Assembly (NCBI GenBank): GCA_030762895.1
Contig: CM061070.1
Span: 75,069,804 to 75,133,803, forward strand
Length of the DNA: 64,000 bases
DNA from: Sophora flavescens
Taxonomy: Eukaryota; Streptophyta; Magnoliopsida; Fabales; Fabaceae
Direction: 5' to 3'
Part shown: piece by piece, positions 22,947-32,983 of the stretch
Numbering within the stretch: position 1 is the stretch's first letter
Layout: the number at the start of each line of letters is the position of its first letter
Made by a program: the position numbers and the translations under genes
Notes under the pieces: model-generated
Seen by the model: the letters and a program-made list of their open reading frames with translations, nothing else
What the model was told of the DNA's origin: nothing
The model's database searches: none

Positions 22947-23289
22947 TTCGATCATTCCTTAACAATTTTGCCCCAGTATACTCATTTGGATAAAATTGCC
23001 CCAGTATGGTGAGTGCTTGCGGAAATGTTGGATCATATCCTCCTCCTAGGCTGCCTTTGCAGGTTTTCAGCCTAAGGTTTTTTAACTTTTGCCTAGGTTG
23101 CCCTTTCGGGTTTTCAACCTAGCGGGTCTTTGCTTTTCTTTTGTTTTCATTGTGTTTTGCCCTAACTTTTGCCTAAGCTGCCCTTTCGGGTTTTCAACCT
23201 AGCGGGCCTTTTCTTTTCTTTTGTTTTCATTGTTCTTTGCCCTAACTTTTGCCTAAGTTGCCCTTTCAGGTTTTCAACCTAGCGGGCCT
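22947..23289 (-). repeat. Ogre 3' UTR with about three 80-bp tandem repeats
   Basis: The unit tgccctttcgggttttcaac-ctagcggg recurs near 23099, 23178 and 23259, separated by a pyrimidine-rich part (cttttcttttgttttcattg). This is a second independent repeat in the Ogre 3' UTR, just behind the integrase stop. Confidence 0.85.
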
Positions 23290-25668
23290 TCAAGCGTAGA
23301 ACTTTTTCACAACATCAGAGTTTACTGGCCTTGGTAACTCTTCCCCATCCATGTTTTGCAGAATCAAAGCTCCTCCTGAGAATGCTTGTTTGACAATATA
23401 AGGGCCTTCATAATTCGGTGCCCATTTTCCTCGGGCATCCTCCTGACTAGGGAGGATTTTCTTTAAAACCAGGTCTCCCGTGCAAAATTCTCTAGGATGA
23501 ACCTTTTTATTGAAAGCTCTTGCCATTCTGCTTTGATACTATTGCCCGTGACAGATAGCTTCCAGTCTTTTCTCTTATATCATGTTCAACTGCTCATATC
23601 GAGTTTTCACCCACTCAGATTCTTCTAAATCTGCTTCCATCAAGACTCTTAGTGAAGGGAGTTCTACTTCGATAGGTGAGACAACCTCCATCCCGTACAC
23701 CAGAGAGAAAGGGGTTGCCCCAGTGCTTGATCGTATATTAGTTCGATAAGCATGTAGATCATATGGCAGCATTTCATGCCAGTCTTTGTAGTTTACAACC
23801 ATCTTAGCAATGATCTTCTTGACATTTTTGTTTGCTGCTTCAACTGCACCATTCATTTGAGGCCTATAAGGAGCCGAATTGTGGTGTTTGATTTTGAAAC
23901 CATCGCAAAACTTTTGAATCTCGGTACCATTAAGATTAGCAGCATTATCCGTGATTATCCTATCTGGGATCCCGTATCTACAGACGATGTCCTTCTTGAG
24001 GAATTTGAGAAACACCCTTTGAGTTATGCTGGCATATGAAGCAGCTTCTACCCATTTAGTGAAATAGTCTATCGCCACCAAAATGAAACGATGACCATTG
24101 GAAGCCTTGGGATTAATGGGATCGATGACATCTATTCCCCACATTGAAAAATGCCATGGGGATACTAAATTGTGTAGTGGAAACGGAGGTGCATTAACCC
24201 GGTCTGCATACATCTGACATTTTTGGCATTTATGAACATGCTCCATACAATCTGACTCCATAGGAGACCAATAATAACCACTTCTCAAGATCTTCCTAGC
24301 CATCATGTGACCATTGGCATGAGTCCCACGGATTCCTTCATGAACTTCGATCATGATCAATTTAGCTTCGCGAGCATCCACACATCTGAGTAGGGTACCA
24401 TCATATCCTCTTTTATACAGGACTTCCTTACTTAAGAAAAAGGCCACAACCAGTCTTCGGATGGTTTTTCTATTTACTTCGCTAGTCTCTACCGGGTATT
24501 CCTTGTTCTGAATATATTGCTTGATATCATGATACCAAGGCTTACCATCAGGTTCCCCTTCCACATGAGCACAGTATGCCGGTTCATCTTGCACTCTAAC
24601 TTGGATGGGTTGGACATTGGTATGGATATCTAGCTTGGTCATGACAGCTAGTGTGGCTAAAGCATCAGCAAACTGATTCTTGTCTCGACTTAAATGCGAG
24701 AAAGTAATCTCGTCGAACTTTGCAATCAACTGAGTCAAGTATTTCTGATACGGAATCAACTTGGAGTCTTTGGTTTGCCATTCACCATTGACTTGGTAAA
24801 TGATTAAAGCTGAATCCCCGAAGACTTTCAACTGCTTTATACCAAGTTCAAGTGCCATTTGCAATCCACCAGCACATGACTCGTATTTTGCCATATTATT
24901 CGAACATTCAAATTTCAGTTTTACGGCCATCGGGTACTGCTTGCCATTTGGTGAGATAACCACTGCTCCTATTCCACTGCCATGCATATTGACTGCTCCA
25001 TCAAAATACATTTTCCACACATCTTCTTGTTCTTCATCTTCCTCGAGGGACATTATCTCTCCATCTGGGAACTCAGAATTGATAGGCCATCCATCCTCAA
25101 GAGGATTCTCTGCTAAATGGTCAGCAATCGCACTTCCTTTGATGGACTTTTGAGTCACATATTTGATGTCAAATTTTGACAATATCACTTGCCACTTCGA
25201 AACTCTTAAGGAGATATGAGGACTTTCGAAGATATACTTCAAAGGATCCATTCGAGAAATTAGCCAAGTGGTGTGATATAACATGTACTGTCTTAGTCTT
25301 CTGGAGGTCCATACTAGTGCACAACAAGTCTTCTCGATTGCCATATAACGAGCCTCACTGGCGTTAAACTTCTTACTCAGATAGTAAATTGCCTGCTCCT
25401 TCCTGCCAGATTCATCTTGTTGTCCCAGCATTGCCCCCATTGAGGTTGGTAGTATGGTGAGATAGAGTAACAGTGGACGACCTTGGGTAGGTGGTACCAA
25501 CACCGGGGGATTCAGTAGATATGCCTTTATCTTATCAAAGGCTTCTTGACAGTCATCATCCCATCTTCCTGGATTATTCTTCCTGAGGAGTTTGAAGATT
25601 GGCTCGCACGTGCTAGTCAGATTTGCGATGAAGCGCGCAATATAGTTCAATCTTCCAAGAAACCCCTT
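23290..25668 (-). pseudogene. Ogre pol: RNase H, archaeal-type RNase H and integrase
   Basis: In reading order the Ty3/gypsy RNase H comes first (LGRLNYIARF frame, TTLLYLTI, YYLSKKFNASEARY). A second RNase H of archaeal type follows (MYFDGAVNMHGSGIGAV, ECSNNMAKYE, FGDSALIIYQ, NQFADALA), the mark of the Tat lineage. The integrase has its HHCC zinc finger (H-x-...-CQKCQMYAD) and the DDE core: WGIDVIDP, IITDNAANLN, and the Glu after SAPYRPQMNGAVEAANK. The C-terminal part ends VNSDVVKKFYA at 23290. Two in-frame stops near 23540-23575 separate the last 79 codons, so the frame is dead. There is a 1-base deletion and a stop at the RT/RNase H border (25650-25670). Confidence 0.92.
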
Positions 25669-25670
25669 AC

Positions 25671-26729
25671 TTATCGCTCAGTCTTAGGTGCTGGCATGTC
25701 ATGTATTGCTTCTACCTTGTTAGGGTCCACCTTTATTCCTTCTCTACTGACAACATAGCCAAGTAAATTCCCTGCGGATGCATCGAAAGTACATTTTGCA
25801 GGGTTGAGGCGCAACTTGTACTTTCTTAGCCGCTCGAACAACTTTCTCAAAACTGCCACATGGCTTTCTCCTTCCTTGGACTTAGCCACTATATCATCAA
25901 CATATACCTCTACCTCCTTATGCATCATATCATGGACCAATGCTACCATAGCATGTTGGTAAGTGGCCCCAGCATTCTTTAATCCAAAAGGCATCACTTT
26001 GTAACAAAAAGTTCCCCAAGGAGTGATAAAAGTTGTCTTTTCTTTATCGTCATTGTCCATGAGGATCTGATTGTACCCAGAATACCCGTCCATGAAAGAA
26101 AACCTATGACTTCTGGCTGTACTGTCTACAAGGACATCAATATGAGGTAGGGGAAATCATCCATTGGACTGGCTTTATTCAGGTCTCGGTAGTCCACGCA
26201 CATTCTGACCCTTCCATCCTTGTTTGGTACTGGAACAATATTAGCTACCCATTCTGGGTGTCTAGCTACTTCCAGAAAGCCAGCCTCTAACTGCTTGGTC
26301 ACTTCTTCCTTGATCTTCAGCGACATCTCAAGATGCATTCTCCTTAATTTTTGCTTCTTTGGAGCTACATCTGGGTATAAGGGAATTTTATACGACGCTA
26401 TCTCAAGATCTAAACCTGGCATATCTTTGTAGGACCATGCAAAAACATCCAGATACTCTTTGAATAGTGCAACCATTTCTTCTCGCTCTGGGTTATCCAC
26501 TATTTTCAACTCCTTCTTGTCTTCCTCGGTTCCCATATTGATCACTTCTGCAACCTCACTATTCGAGCTAATCCCTTCTTCTGTCTGTTTCACCCTCTTT
26601 ATGAATTCTTCAATGTCTTCTTCTTCCTCATCGGATTCAAGGCTGTATTCATCAACGATCGCGAGGGAATCAATAAATGAGTTTTCAAAGTCCCTCTCCT
26701 GAGGTAGATCTTTAGTGGAAGAATTATCC
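25671..26729 (-). pseudogene. Ogre reverse transcriptase
   Basis: The exon after the intron opens with an acidic linker (DEYSLESDEEEEDIEEF) and reaches the RT with VRMCVDYRDLNKASP. A frameshift near 26147-26155 follows, then MDGYSGYNQI, WGTFCYKVMPFGLKNAGATYQ and the catalytic motif YVDDIVAKS at about 25900. The frame stops at 25668-25670. All catalytic motifs are visible, but the shift before MDGYSGYNQI and the stop abolish a continuous protein. Confidence 0.93.
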
Positions 26730-26927
26730 CTGGAAGAAAAAGTCGGGAATAGGAGAAATATAGGCAATAGTCTTATTTATGACAAAAAAGCTTAAACAAA
26801 ATAAATAAAGAAAGAGAGAGAAAAGAAACGATGGAATCAAAAGGAAAACCAGACAAAGTGTTACATTCTCATTCATGTCTCAAAGAAAGCAAACATCAGT
26901 TCATAATTAGTACAATAAGATAATTAC
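26730..26927 (-). other. Ogre intron between protease and RT
   Basis: On the minus strand the exon ends ATGAA and the intron begins GTAATTATC. It ends with a pyrimidine-rich TTTTTCTTCCAG before GGATAATTC. Removing 198 bp joins the protease frame to the RT frame without a stop at the junction. A spliced intron at exactly this site is an established feature of Ogre elements, thought to control the gag/pro to pol ratio. Confidence 0.85.
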
Positions 26928-28834
26928 TTCATGGAAATAATATCAACAAACGGTTCAGATCGCCAATTGTTGAGAACTTCATTGCTAGCAGGGAGATAGA
27001 TGACTTGGTTCTCGTCCAGCTCCTCTTCAAGTGTGCTGATAGTGAAGTGAGGGGAAAATGACTTTTCAGGACTGATAACTTTAGCAGCTACTGGGAAAGT
27101 CTCTGTCAGAAGGGGAAGATACTTTCTCTCACCATTTTCTCCTTCTTTGTTCTCAAGAGTCATGAATTTCATCTTTTCTGTCAAGTAGGGTTGATACCCC
27201 AATCCCTGCCTTCCTTCTCTCATAGCTACTTCAATTGGCTGAGAGATCCTTTGCAGCTGAGGCCCTAGGCCTTTTCCTCTTTGATACCCATTCTTTTCCA
27301 TGATGCGGATTGCTACTTCATTCACATTCTTCATTGGGGGCTCCCTTTTCTTGTTCTCTGACTTCAATACCTCAAAACTACGCAGTGAGTCGTCTTCCAT
27401 CTGCTCTGTACTTTCTACATAAGGTATTGTGGCGGGCTTTGTCAGCATAATTTCCTCTTCACCTCGGACAGTAATAACGGATCCATCTTGGAAATACTTC
27501 AAACAATGATGCAGAGTCGATGGAACAACCCCTGCTTCATGAATCCAAGGCCTCCCCAGAAGCATAGTGTAAGCTGGTTGGATTTCCATGACCTGAAATA
27601 GGACAGAAAAACGACTAGGCCCTATTTCAAGGGACAGAGTTATCTCTCCTAAGATTCCTCTTGCTGTCCCATCAAAGGCTCGTACAATCATTTCTTGTGG
27701 TGTCAAATCCGCCATGCTTATATTTAGTTGCTCGAGGGTGGACATTGGAACCACATTCAACGCCGAACCACCATATACAAGCACCTTTGCAATCACAAAC
27801 CCTTTACAGTTTAGGGTAATGTGTAAGGCTTTGGTGCTACTGCGGGATTTCGAGGCCACTTCATCTTCCGAGAAAGTAATCTTGTTGACATGCCTGATTG
27901 GGTCCACCATATTTACCACATTTTCCAGAGTGACATCCGGTTTGACATACGCTTCATTCAACACCTTCAATAATGCCTTATGATGCGACTCTGATGTCAA
28001 AACAAGCGATAAAAGAGATACCCTTGCCAGAGTTTTCTTTAACTGTTCTACCACATCATATGCACTTTGCTTCATGATCTTCAGAAACTCTTCTTCTTCT
28101 TTCCCTTTTCCTTCATCCATAGTTTCCTCTTCTTTGGATTCCTTCATCATTTTTTCTTCAACAGGGGTGTAGCATCGCCCGCTCCTTGTAATGCCTCCAA
28201 TTCTCACAATATTAGTAACTTGGGCCTTCGAGGTCTCTCCCACAGCTCCAGCTAGTTCAACCTTCTGTTCATAATTCCATGGTATAGCATGTGTATCAAC
28301 ATAAGCAAAAGGAGTTGGCTTCTTCACCCTTACGATGACTCTTTCTGGGGCTGAAGGTTTATTCATGGGTGGTACTCGGAGTACAACTTTTTCAACTACA
28401 TTGACTTCCTCGGCAGCACCTCGTCTGGCTTGAATCAACCCCAAGGTGAGTAATCTCTGAACCCGGACATTGAAATCCCAACAAGTTTCGATGTCGTGCC
28501 CCACTTGCCCATGATGATAGCCACACCTTAGATCCTTGGCGTACCCCCTTTCTTCTCTTGGGATTCTTATCGGTGTAACAATGTTGTATCCCGCCTTCTT
28601 TAGTCCTTCGAAGATCTTTTGCATTGGCACTCGTAGTTCCAGTACCTTCCTGATTGGGGACCTTGTTACCTCCAAATTGTTCACCTGATTTCCATCATTA
28701 TGATTCGGGATTGGATTCTTAACGATATTAGGCCCGACCTCTTCTTCGAACCCTAGCTTCCCACAAGCAATTAATTTTCTCACTACCGTCTTAAAAGCTT
28801 TGCAATCCTCAATAGAATATCCTGTGACATCCAT
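26928..28834 (-). pseudogene. Ogre gag end, aspartic protease and G-patch region
   Basis: A long 636-codon frame follows gag. Residues 60-110 carry a Cys/His stretch (CGYHHGQVGHDIETC) typical of Tat gag-pro. The aspartic protease region starts near residue 340 (LNCKGFVIAKVLV), and its flap/core part LLGRPWIHEAGVVPSTLHHCLKY is intact. The active-site triad position reads VYGGSALNV where the family has D-N-G-S-S/A, so the catalytic Asp appears replaced by Tyr. Near residues 515-560 is a G-patch-like segment (MEKNGYQRGKGLGPQ). A TAG at 28847-28849 separates it from gag. The frame ends at the intron donor. Confidence 0.88.
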
Positions 28835-28849
28835 GTGATACTTGCAAGT

Positions 28850-29691
28850 CTAATTTGGATTGTACCAAGAAGGAAATGGTGGTTCTAAGGGACGTACAGG
28901 GTTTTCCGCAATCAAGTGGCGATCAAACAATTGTTGGAATAAATCCGCATTAGAGATGGACAATTTCAGGAAGGGTGGCAGATTTGGACTTTGGAAACGT
29001 CCTTGGTATGGGAAATTTGGGCGAGACGGAGGATAGTTTAGGCGGTTTTGTGGGGGTGCAGACGGGTAACGGGTGTATGATGGGCGGACAAGGTTATATG
29101 GTTGAGGGGTAGGAATATTGCTGATTTGGTTTTGCGGGTAAGTGTTGGTTTGTGAGGATGATTGTAACGGGTAAAGCGGGGTTTGTGTCTGGTATGGAAT
29201 ATGTGGGTTAGGGTTATAGGGTGCTTGGTACTGAGGATTAAAGTTCCGTTGGCGTTGTACATAATTCGCCTCAACTTCCTTCTTCTTTGGTTGAAATCCT
29301 TTCCGGGATGCACTTCCTTCACCATCATTCATGGGGAGCTTTCCAGCTCTTGCCAAAAATTCAATCCTTTCACCGGCGGCGATCAAGTCGGAGAAATATT
29401 TATAGGCTGCCCCAGCCATGGCCCCTATAAAAGGTGCTCCGAGGGTTCCTAAAAAGTATGAGCACATTTCAGATAAAGTCAACGGGGGCTGAACTTGTGC
29501 AGCCAAACTCCTCCACCTTTGGGCGTATTGCTTGAAGGGCTCCTCACTTCTTTTCTGCATTGTAGTCAACTGTTCATGACTCGGAGCTGCATCCAGGTTG
29601 AATTTGTACTGGTCCATGAATAAATCAGCCAATTCTGTCCATCGCGAGATCTTGGAATGGGCCAATTGGAGGTACCATTCTAAGGCGAGGC
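28850..29691 (-). pseudogene. Ogre gag, C-terminal two thirds
   Basis: Reading leftwards from the A1 insertion at 29691, the frame opens directly in the retrotransposon gag core (LALEWYLQL, then WTELADLFMDQYKFN, MQKRSEEPFKQYAQRWR). It continues through PLTLSEMCSYFLGTLG and ends in a Pro/Tyr/Asn-rich tail before WYNPN and a TAG stop. Because A1 is inserted in the middle of gag there is no native start here; the N-terminal piece is at 35072-35259 and an intervening part of gag is missing. Confidence 0.9.
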
Positions 29692-31108
29692 TGATAAGCC
29701 TCTGGCTTATCTAGTTTTATAACTAGTAAGACCGTGGTTTATGTGCTAATTATTCGAGTTCAATCTTGTTTTCGCCCAAATTTTGCCTTGTTTTGTTCCT
29801 AAGTTAGACTTTGACTCGTTCTAGGCATTTTTAGTAGTTTTTAGTCTATTTGGAGTAGAATTACGCTTTTTTGTTTCTTTTTATGTTTCAGGTTAGAAGT
29901 GAAGCTCTGAGAGTCAAGGAAAGTCAAGAAACAGTGGAAATTGCCATTCTGGAGATACTCGCCCCGCGAGTGGAAGCTCGCCTCGCGAGCCTGAAGACCA
30001 GCTGAGCAGCAACAACCATCATTTCTGTCTCGCCTCGCGAGATGCTGCTCGCCTCGCGAGAGTCTGAAGACCCTGGAAGACAGAGACCATCACGGCTTAG
30101 CCGTGATGAAGGTCACGGCCGTGACAGATTAAAGTTTGAAGACTTGCCTCGTGAACATACTCTCGCCTCGCGAGAGTCCAATTTGAAAGCGCGCCATTTT
30201 TAATATTCGCCTCGCGAGAGGCTATTCGCCTCGCGAGCACGCGCAGAATCAGAACTCTATATATTGCTGTTTCAGTATCAGAGAAAGGATGGCTTGAATC
30301 CTAGTTTTACCACTTGTTTTAGATCAGATAGGGACGATAGTCTTGTATTCTGGAGCTGCGTCTCCCTTTTTCTTTTCTTATTTTTATTTTTAGGATGAAT
30401 TCCGCTTGCTTGTCTGTCTTTACGGGCATGAGGAACTAATCCCCTCGTCTAAGGGATCAATGAAGCCACCTATGGCGGTATAGTGTTCATGTGATGTATG
30501 TTTCTCTCCCTTCTCTCAATTAATGTTTTCCAATTCTGATTTGATTGCGTTGATCATATGTGCATGCGTGATTGACTTGTTAACGTTGATGAGGCTTAGT
30601 CGGCAATTCGCGTTTAGAACTTGAATTGGGATCACTAATTGAATATTGCACGAGAGTGAGTAGGAGATTAGTGCAACCATATAGGGAACAAGAATTAACA
30701 GAGTTTGATGATTGGGTTATGAGACCTAGTAAGTAATTAACTCAATTCGTTGAATACATCCTATTGAGCACGACAATGGATTTAGGAGAATTTGGGGGTC
30801 CCGGTTGACATAGTAATTGAACTAGGGAGGAATTCATCACTTGGGTACTATGCATGATTGGGAAGGTGGATTTGTGACCTTAGACATTTTAATTTTAGAT
30901 TTTTAGTTAATTATTCCTATTTGATTAGTTGATTGAATTGCGATCTTTCTCTCTCTCTCAACCACTTTCTGTTACTTGACCAAACGTATCGAACTTCTCG
31001 CGAATTAGTTGAATTGGTAGCCCAATCCTTGTGTTCGACCTCGGTAATTACTTACCGTGTTTATTTTATTACTTGCGACGACCCGGTACACTTGCCGGTG
31101 ACTCAACA
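29692..31108 (+). repeat. A1 5' LTR (1417 bp)
   Basis: It starts TGATAAGCCTCTGGC and ends GGTGACTCAACA. The first 20 bases form an imperfect inverted repeat (gataagcctctggcttatc). It holds the doublet cassette, a TATA box near 30257 and a long R-U5. Confidence 0.95.
29958..30266 (+). promoter_or_regulatory. A1 LTR doublet-palindrome cassette and TATA box
   Basis: Four doublets of a 13-mer with the core TCGCCTCGCGA lie at 29958-29970/29977-29989, 30029-30041/30048-30060, 30143-30155/30162-30174 and 30206-30218/30225-30237. Every doublet has a 6-bp spacer, so members are 19 bp apart, while spacer sequences differ (tggaag, atgctg, catact, aggcta). Between doublets 2 and 3 is an inverted-repeat module: arms CATCACGGC and GCCGTGATG around TTA (30088-30108), then the 14-bp perfect palindrome GTCACGGCCGTGAC (30112-30125). 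A TATA box (tctatatatt) follows 20 bp after doublet 4. Confidence 0.85.
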
Positions 31109-31114
31109 AGTTTT

Positions 31115-31132
31115 TGGCGCCGTTGCCGGGGA
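31115..31132 (+). promoter_or_regulatory. A1 primer-binding site, tRNA-Asp type
   Basis: TGGCGCCGTTGCCGGGGA begins 6 bases after the LTR end. It is complementary to the 3' end of plant tRNA-Asp and is the primer site used by Athila-type elements. Confidence 0.9.
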
Positions 31133-31185
31133 TTGGCACAACCAATTTTCCTAATTTTTAGGGAAGTTTGATTATTTGGTGAAGT

Positions 31186-31247
31186 TATTTTTATTTTTAT
31201 TTTTATTTTTATTTTTATTTTTATTTTTTATTTTTATTTTTATTTTC
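31186..31247. repeat. (ATTTTT)n microsatellite
   Basis: A hexanucleotide T-rich run lies in the A1 leader between the primer site and the ORF. A2 has a shorter version at 52784-52815. Confidence 0.95.
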
Positions 31248-32250
31248 TATTATTTCCATCTGCTTCTTTGATCCCACTTGGTCTTGGCCCTGTTTTGTAT
31301 GCGAGGTACCCTTTCAAGGTGGATTGCAAATCATGGAGACTATTTATTTTCCAGCCTTGGACGATGATTACAACCGTGGTAGGGAAACCTCAAGTGGAGT
31401 CAGTTCCGCGACAATGGAAGCCATTCTAGAGCAAAATAGACTGTTGAAGATGCAGAATGAGGCTTTGTCCGGGAACAAGAGGGTTAATGTGATACACGAG
31501 GGAATGCCTCCGGGTTGTGATAATTGTAATGGAGATAATCACATTCAGAACTGTCCGTTCAACTTCTCTCGGGAACATGTGGACTCATGCCATAATTTCT
31601 ACGACGGCATGCCCCAGAATAACTATCAGAGGAACAGTCAGAATCAGAATAGGGGTTACATGAGGAGAGACCATCCGGGTTTCGCTTGGAGTGATGCTAG
31701 TGGTGGTCTATCCGGACAACAACAACCTCAACAGGATGGTGGAAGGCAACCGTGGGAGTTGGCTTTTAAGAAGATGAGCGCGACAGTCGAGAAGTTGGCA
31801 ATCAATACAGGCACAGCCATTGATAAGTTGGCAGCTCATACAGGGGCGGCAATTCAGAATCTAGAGACGTGGGTTGCCCAGCTCGCAAAGCAACTAAATG
31901 AGCGCCTCCCAGGCACTTTCCCAGGTGATGCCGAGAACAACCCTAAGAACCAATGCGATGCCATAACAACTAGAAGCGGTAGGGTGTTGGGATCTAACAG
32001 GGATGCAACTAGTTCTCAGGAAGTTGAGGAAGAACAACCACATGTTGAGGAAGAGCAACCTGAGAAAGAGGAATTGACAAGTGACAAGGTACCGGAGCAA
32101 AGGGGGATGGATCAAAGTGCAGATGATGTGGTAGTGGATTTCACCATGCTTGCCAAGCAACCTGATTTTGCTACATTAAATAAATATGTTAGCTTGCACC
32201 CACTTGTCTAGCACACTTCCTCGTGAAAACACCATTTGACCCGAGAGGAA

Positions 32251-32407
32251 GTGAGTTCATAATTGCAGAGGTCAATGGAGTTTTCACACACGGGCTAGGT
32301 AGAATTGTGGATGGAGTCGTCTTGCTTCTGAAATTGCCGCTTCACAAACCATGGGATCCGGGTGGAGGATCTCACATGATGAGCATCTCTTGGCCCTTAT
32401 GCCACAG
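32251..32407 (+). other. candidate intron in A1 (donor GAA|GTGAGT, acceptor CACAG|GC)
   Basis: A strong donor (GTGAGTTC) and an acceptor with a pyrimidine-rich lead (tctcttggccctta-gccacag) delimit 157 bp. A2 has both sites 157 bp apart (54202-54358), and B2 has matching sites 130 bp apart (48178-48307) with identical flanking words. The same stretch also reads as protein (DPRGSE ... WDPGG), so splicing is only one explanation. Confidence 0.3.
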
Positions 32408-32469
32408 GCTATGGGATCCAGGTGGATGCTCCTTAATAAGTCAAGCTAGTGACGTTAAAGAAGCGCTTA

Positions 32470-32485
32470 TTGGGAGGCAACCCAA
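32470..32485 (+). promoter_or_regulatory. TTGGGAGGCAACCCAA hairpin
   Basis: Arms TTGGG and CCCAA enclose AGGCAA. A2 has the identical hairpin at 54421-54436. It sits at the end of the coding part of A elements; I recall similar words in other plant Gypsy elements, but cannot check this here. Confidence 0.55.
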
Positions 32486-32513
32486 GCTAGGTATCCTTTA
32501 TTTTTAGTTTGTG

Positions 32514-32551
<38 letters not shown>
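32514..32551. repeat. (TA)n microsatellite in A1
   Basis: A run of about 18 TA units marks the left edge of the internal palindrome cassette that is present in A1 and absent from A2. Confidence 0.95.
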
Positions 32552-32553
<2 letters not shown>

Positions 32554-32562
32554 AGAGCTTGA

Positions 32563-32791
32563 TTCGCCATGCGAATCCACAGTGGCCACGCGAGACAGAA
32601 GCCTTGAATCTTAGAGGCTTGCTCACGCTTCTGTCTCGCGTCGCAAGGACTATTCGCCTCGCTATTCTGGGCATCATCATCTGTTGGAATTCCAGATTCG
32701 CCCCGCGAGATACTACTCGCCTCGCGATTCTGGAAAGTGTGAAGAACAATTTTTATAGATTCGCCTCGCGAGTGATCTCTCACCTCGCGAA
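32563..32791 (+). repeat. second doublet-palindrome cassette, in the A1 interior
   Basis: Four doublets of the LTR-type 13-mer lie at 32563-32575/32582-32594, 32635-32647/32653-32665, 32697-32709/32716-32728 and 32760-32772/32779-32791. Three of the four have the same 19-bp pitch as in the LTR and one has 18. Some members are degenerate (gccatgcga, gcgtcgcaa). The outer parts form longer inverted repeats, such as GATTCGC-CAT-GCGAATC. The CACGG module is missing. A2 has no such segment at the equivalent place. Confidence 0.8.
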
Positions 32792-32983
32792 TCTGCAATT
32801 AAGTTTTTGATTAGCAGGATTTCTTCCAGGAGAGGCTTTGGCCCAGCAGAGGGGTGCCCGAGGGAACAATTGGATGAGGATGCAAACGTAGAAGAACTTT
32901 CCGTGGAAGCGGCCACCTCCACTAGTATTTGATCAGGGAGCACCCTCTCCTTTCCTTACTCTTATTTTATATCTGTGTTCTTT

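Larger units (their letters stand above)
31333..32507 (+). pseudogene. A-family gag-like protein (C-terminal gag fragment), frameshifted
   Basis: The ATG at 31333 begins METIYFPALDDD. Near residue 55 is a zinc-knuckle-like CDNCNGDNHIQNC (C-x2-C-x4-H-x3-C). A Q/N-rich stretch, repeated AIDKLAAHTGAAIQNLE segments and NPKNQCDAITTRSGRVL follow; the last resembles the segment after the zinc knuckle in Athila gag. The retrotransposon-gag core itself is absent. A Glu-rich tail leads to VSLHPLV and a stop at 32211, caused by a deletion that A2 lacks. The frame then resumes as TPFDPRGSEFI and two WDPGG motifs, ending at 32507. Role: probably RNA binding in the particle, supplied in trans or vestigial. 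Confidence 0.7.

Noticed and set aside
29958..30237. Doublet motif as a CAMTA CGCG box array
   Set aside because: The CGCG box consensus has A/C/G before and C/G/T after CGCG, but here most cores are TCGCGA, which does not fit. The binding factor is left open.
32504..32810. Small frames across the (TA)n and palindrome cassette in A1
   Set aside because: They translate TA repeats and palindromes (Tyr-Ile runs) and occur on both strands.
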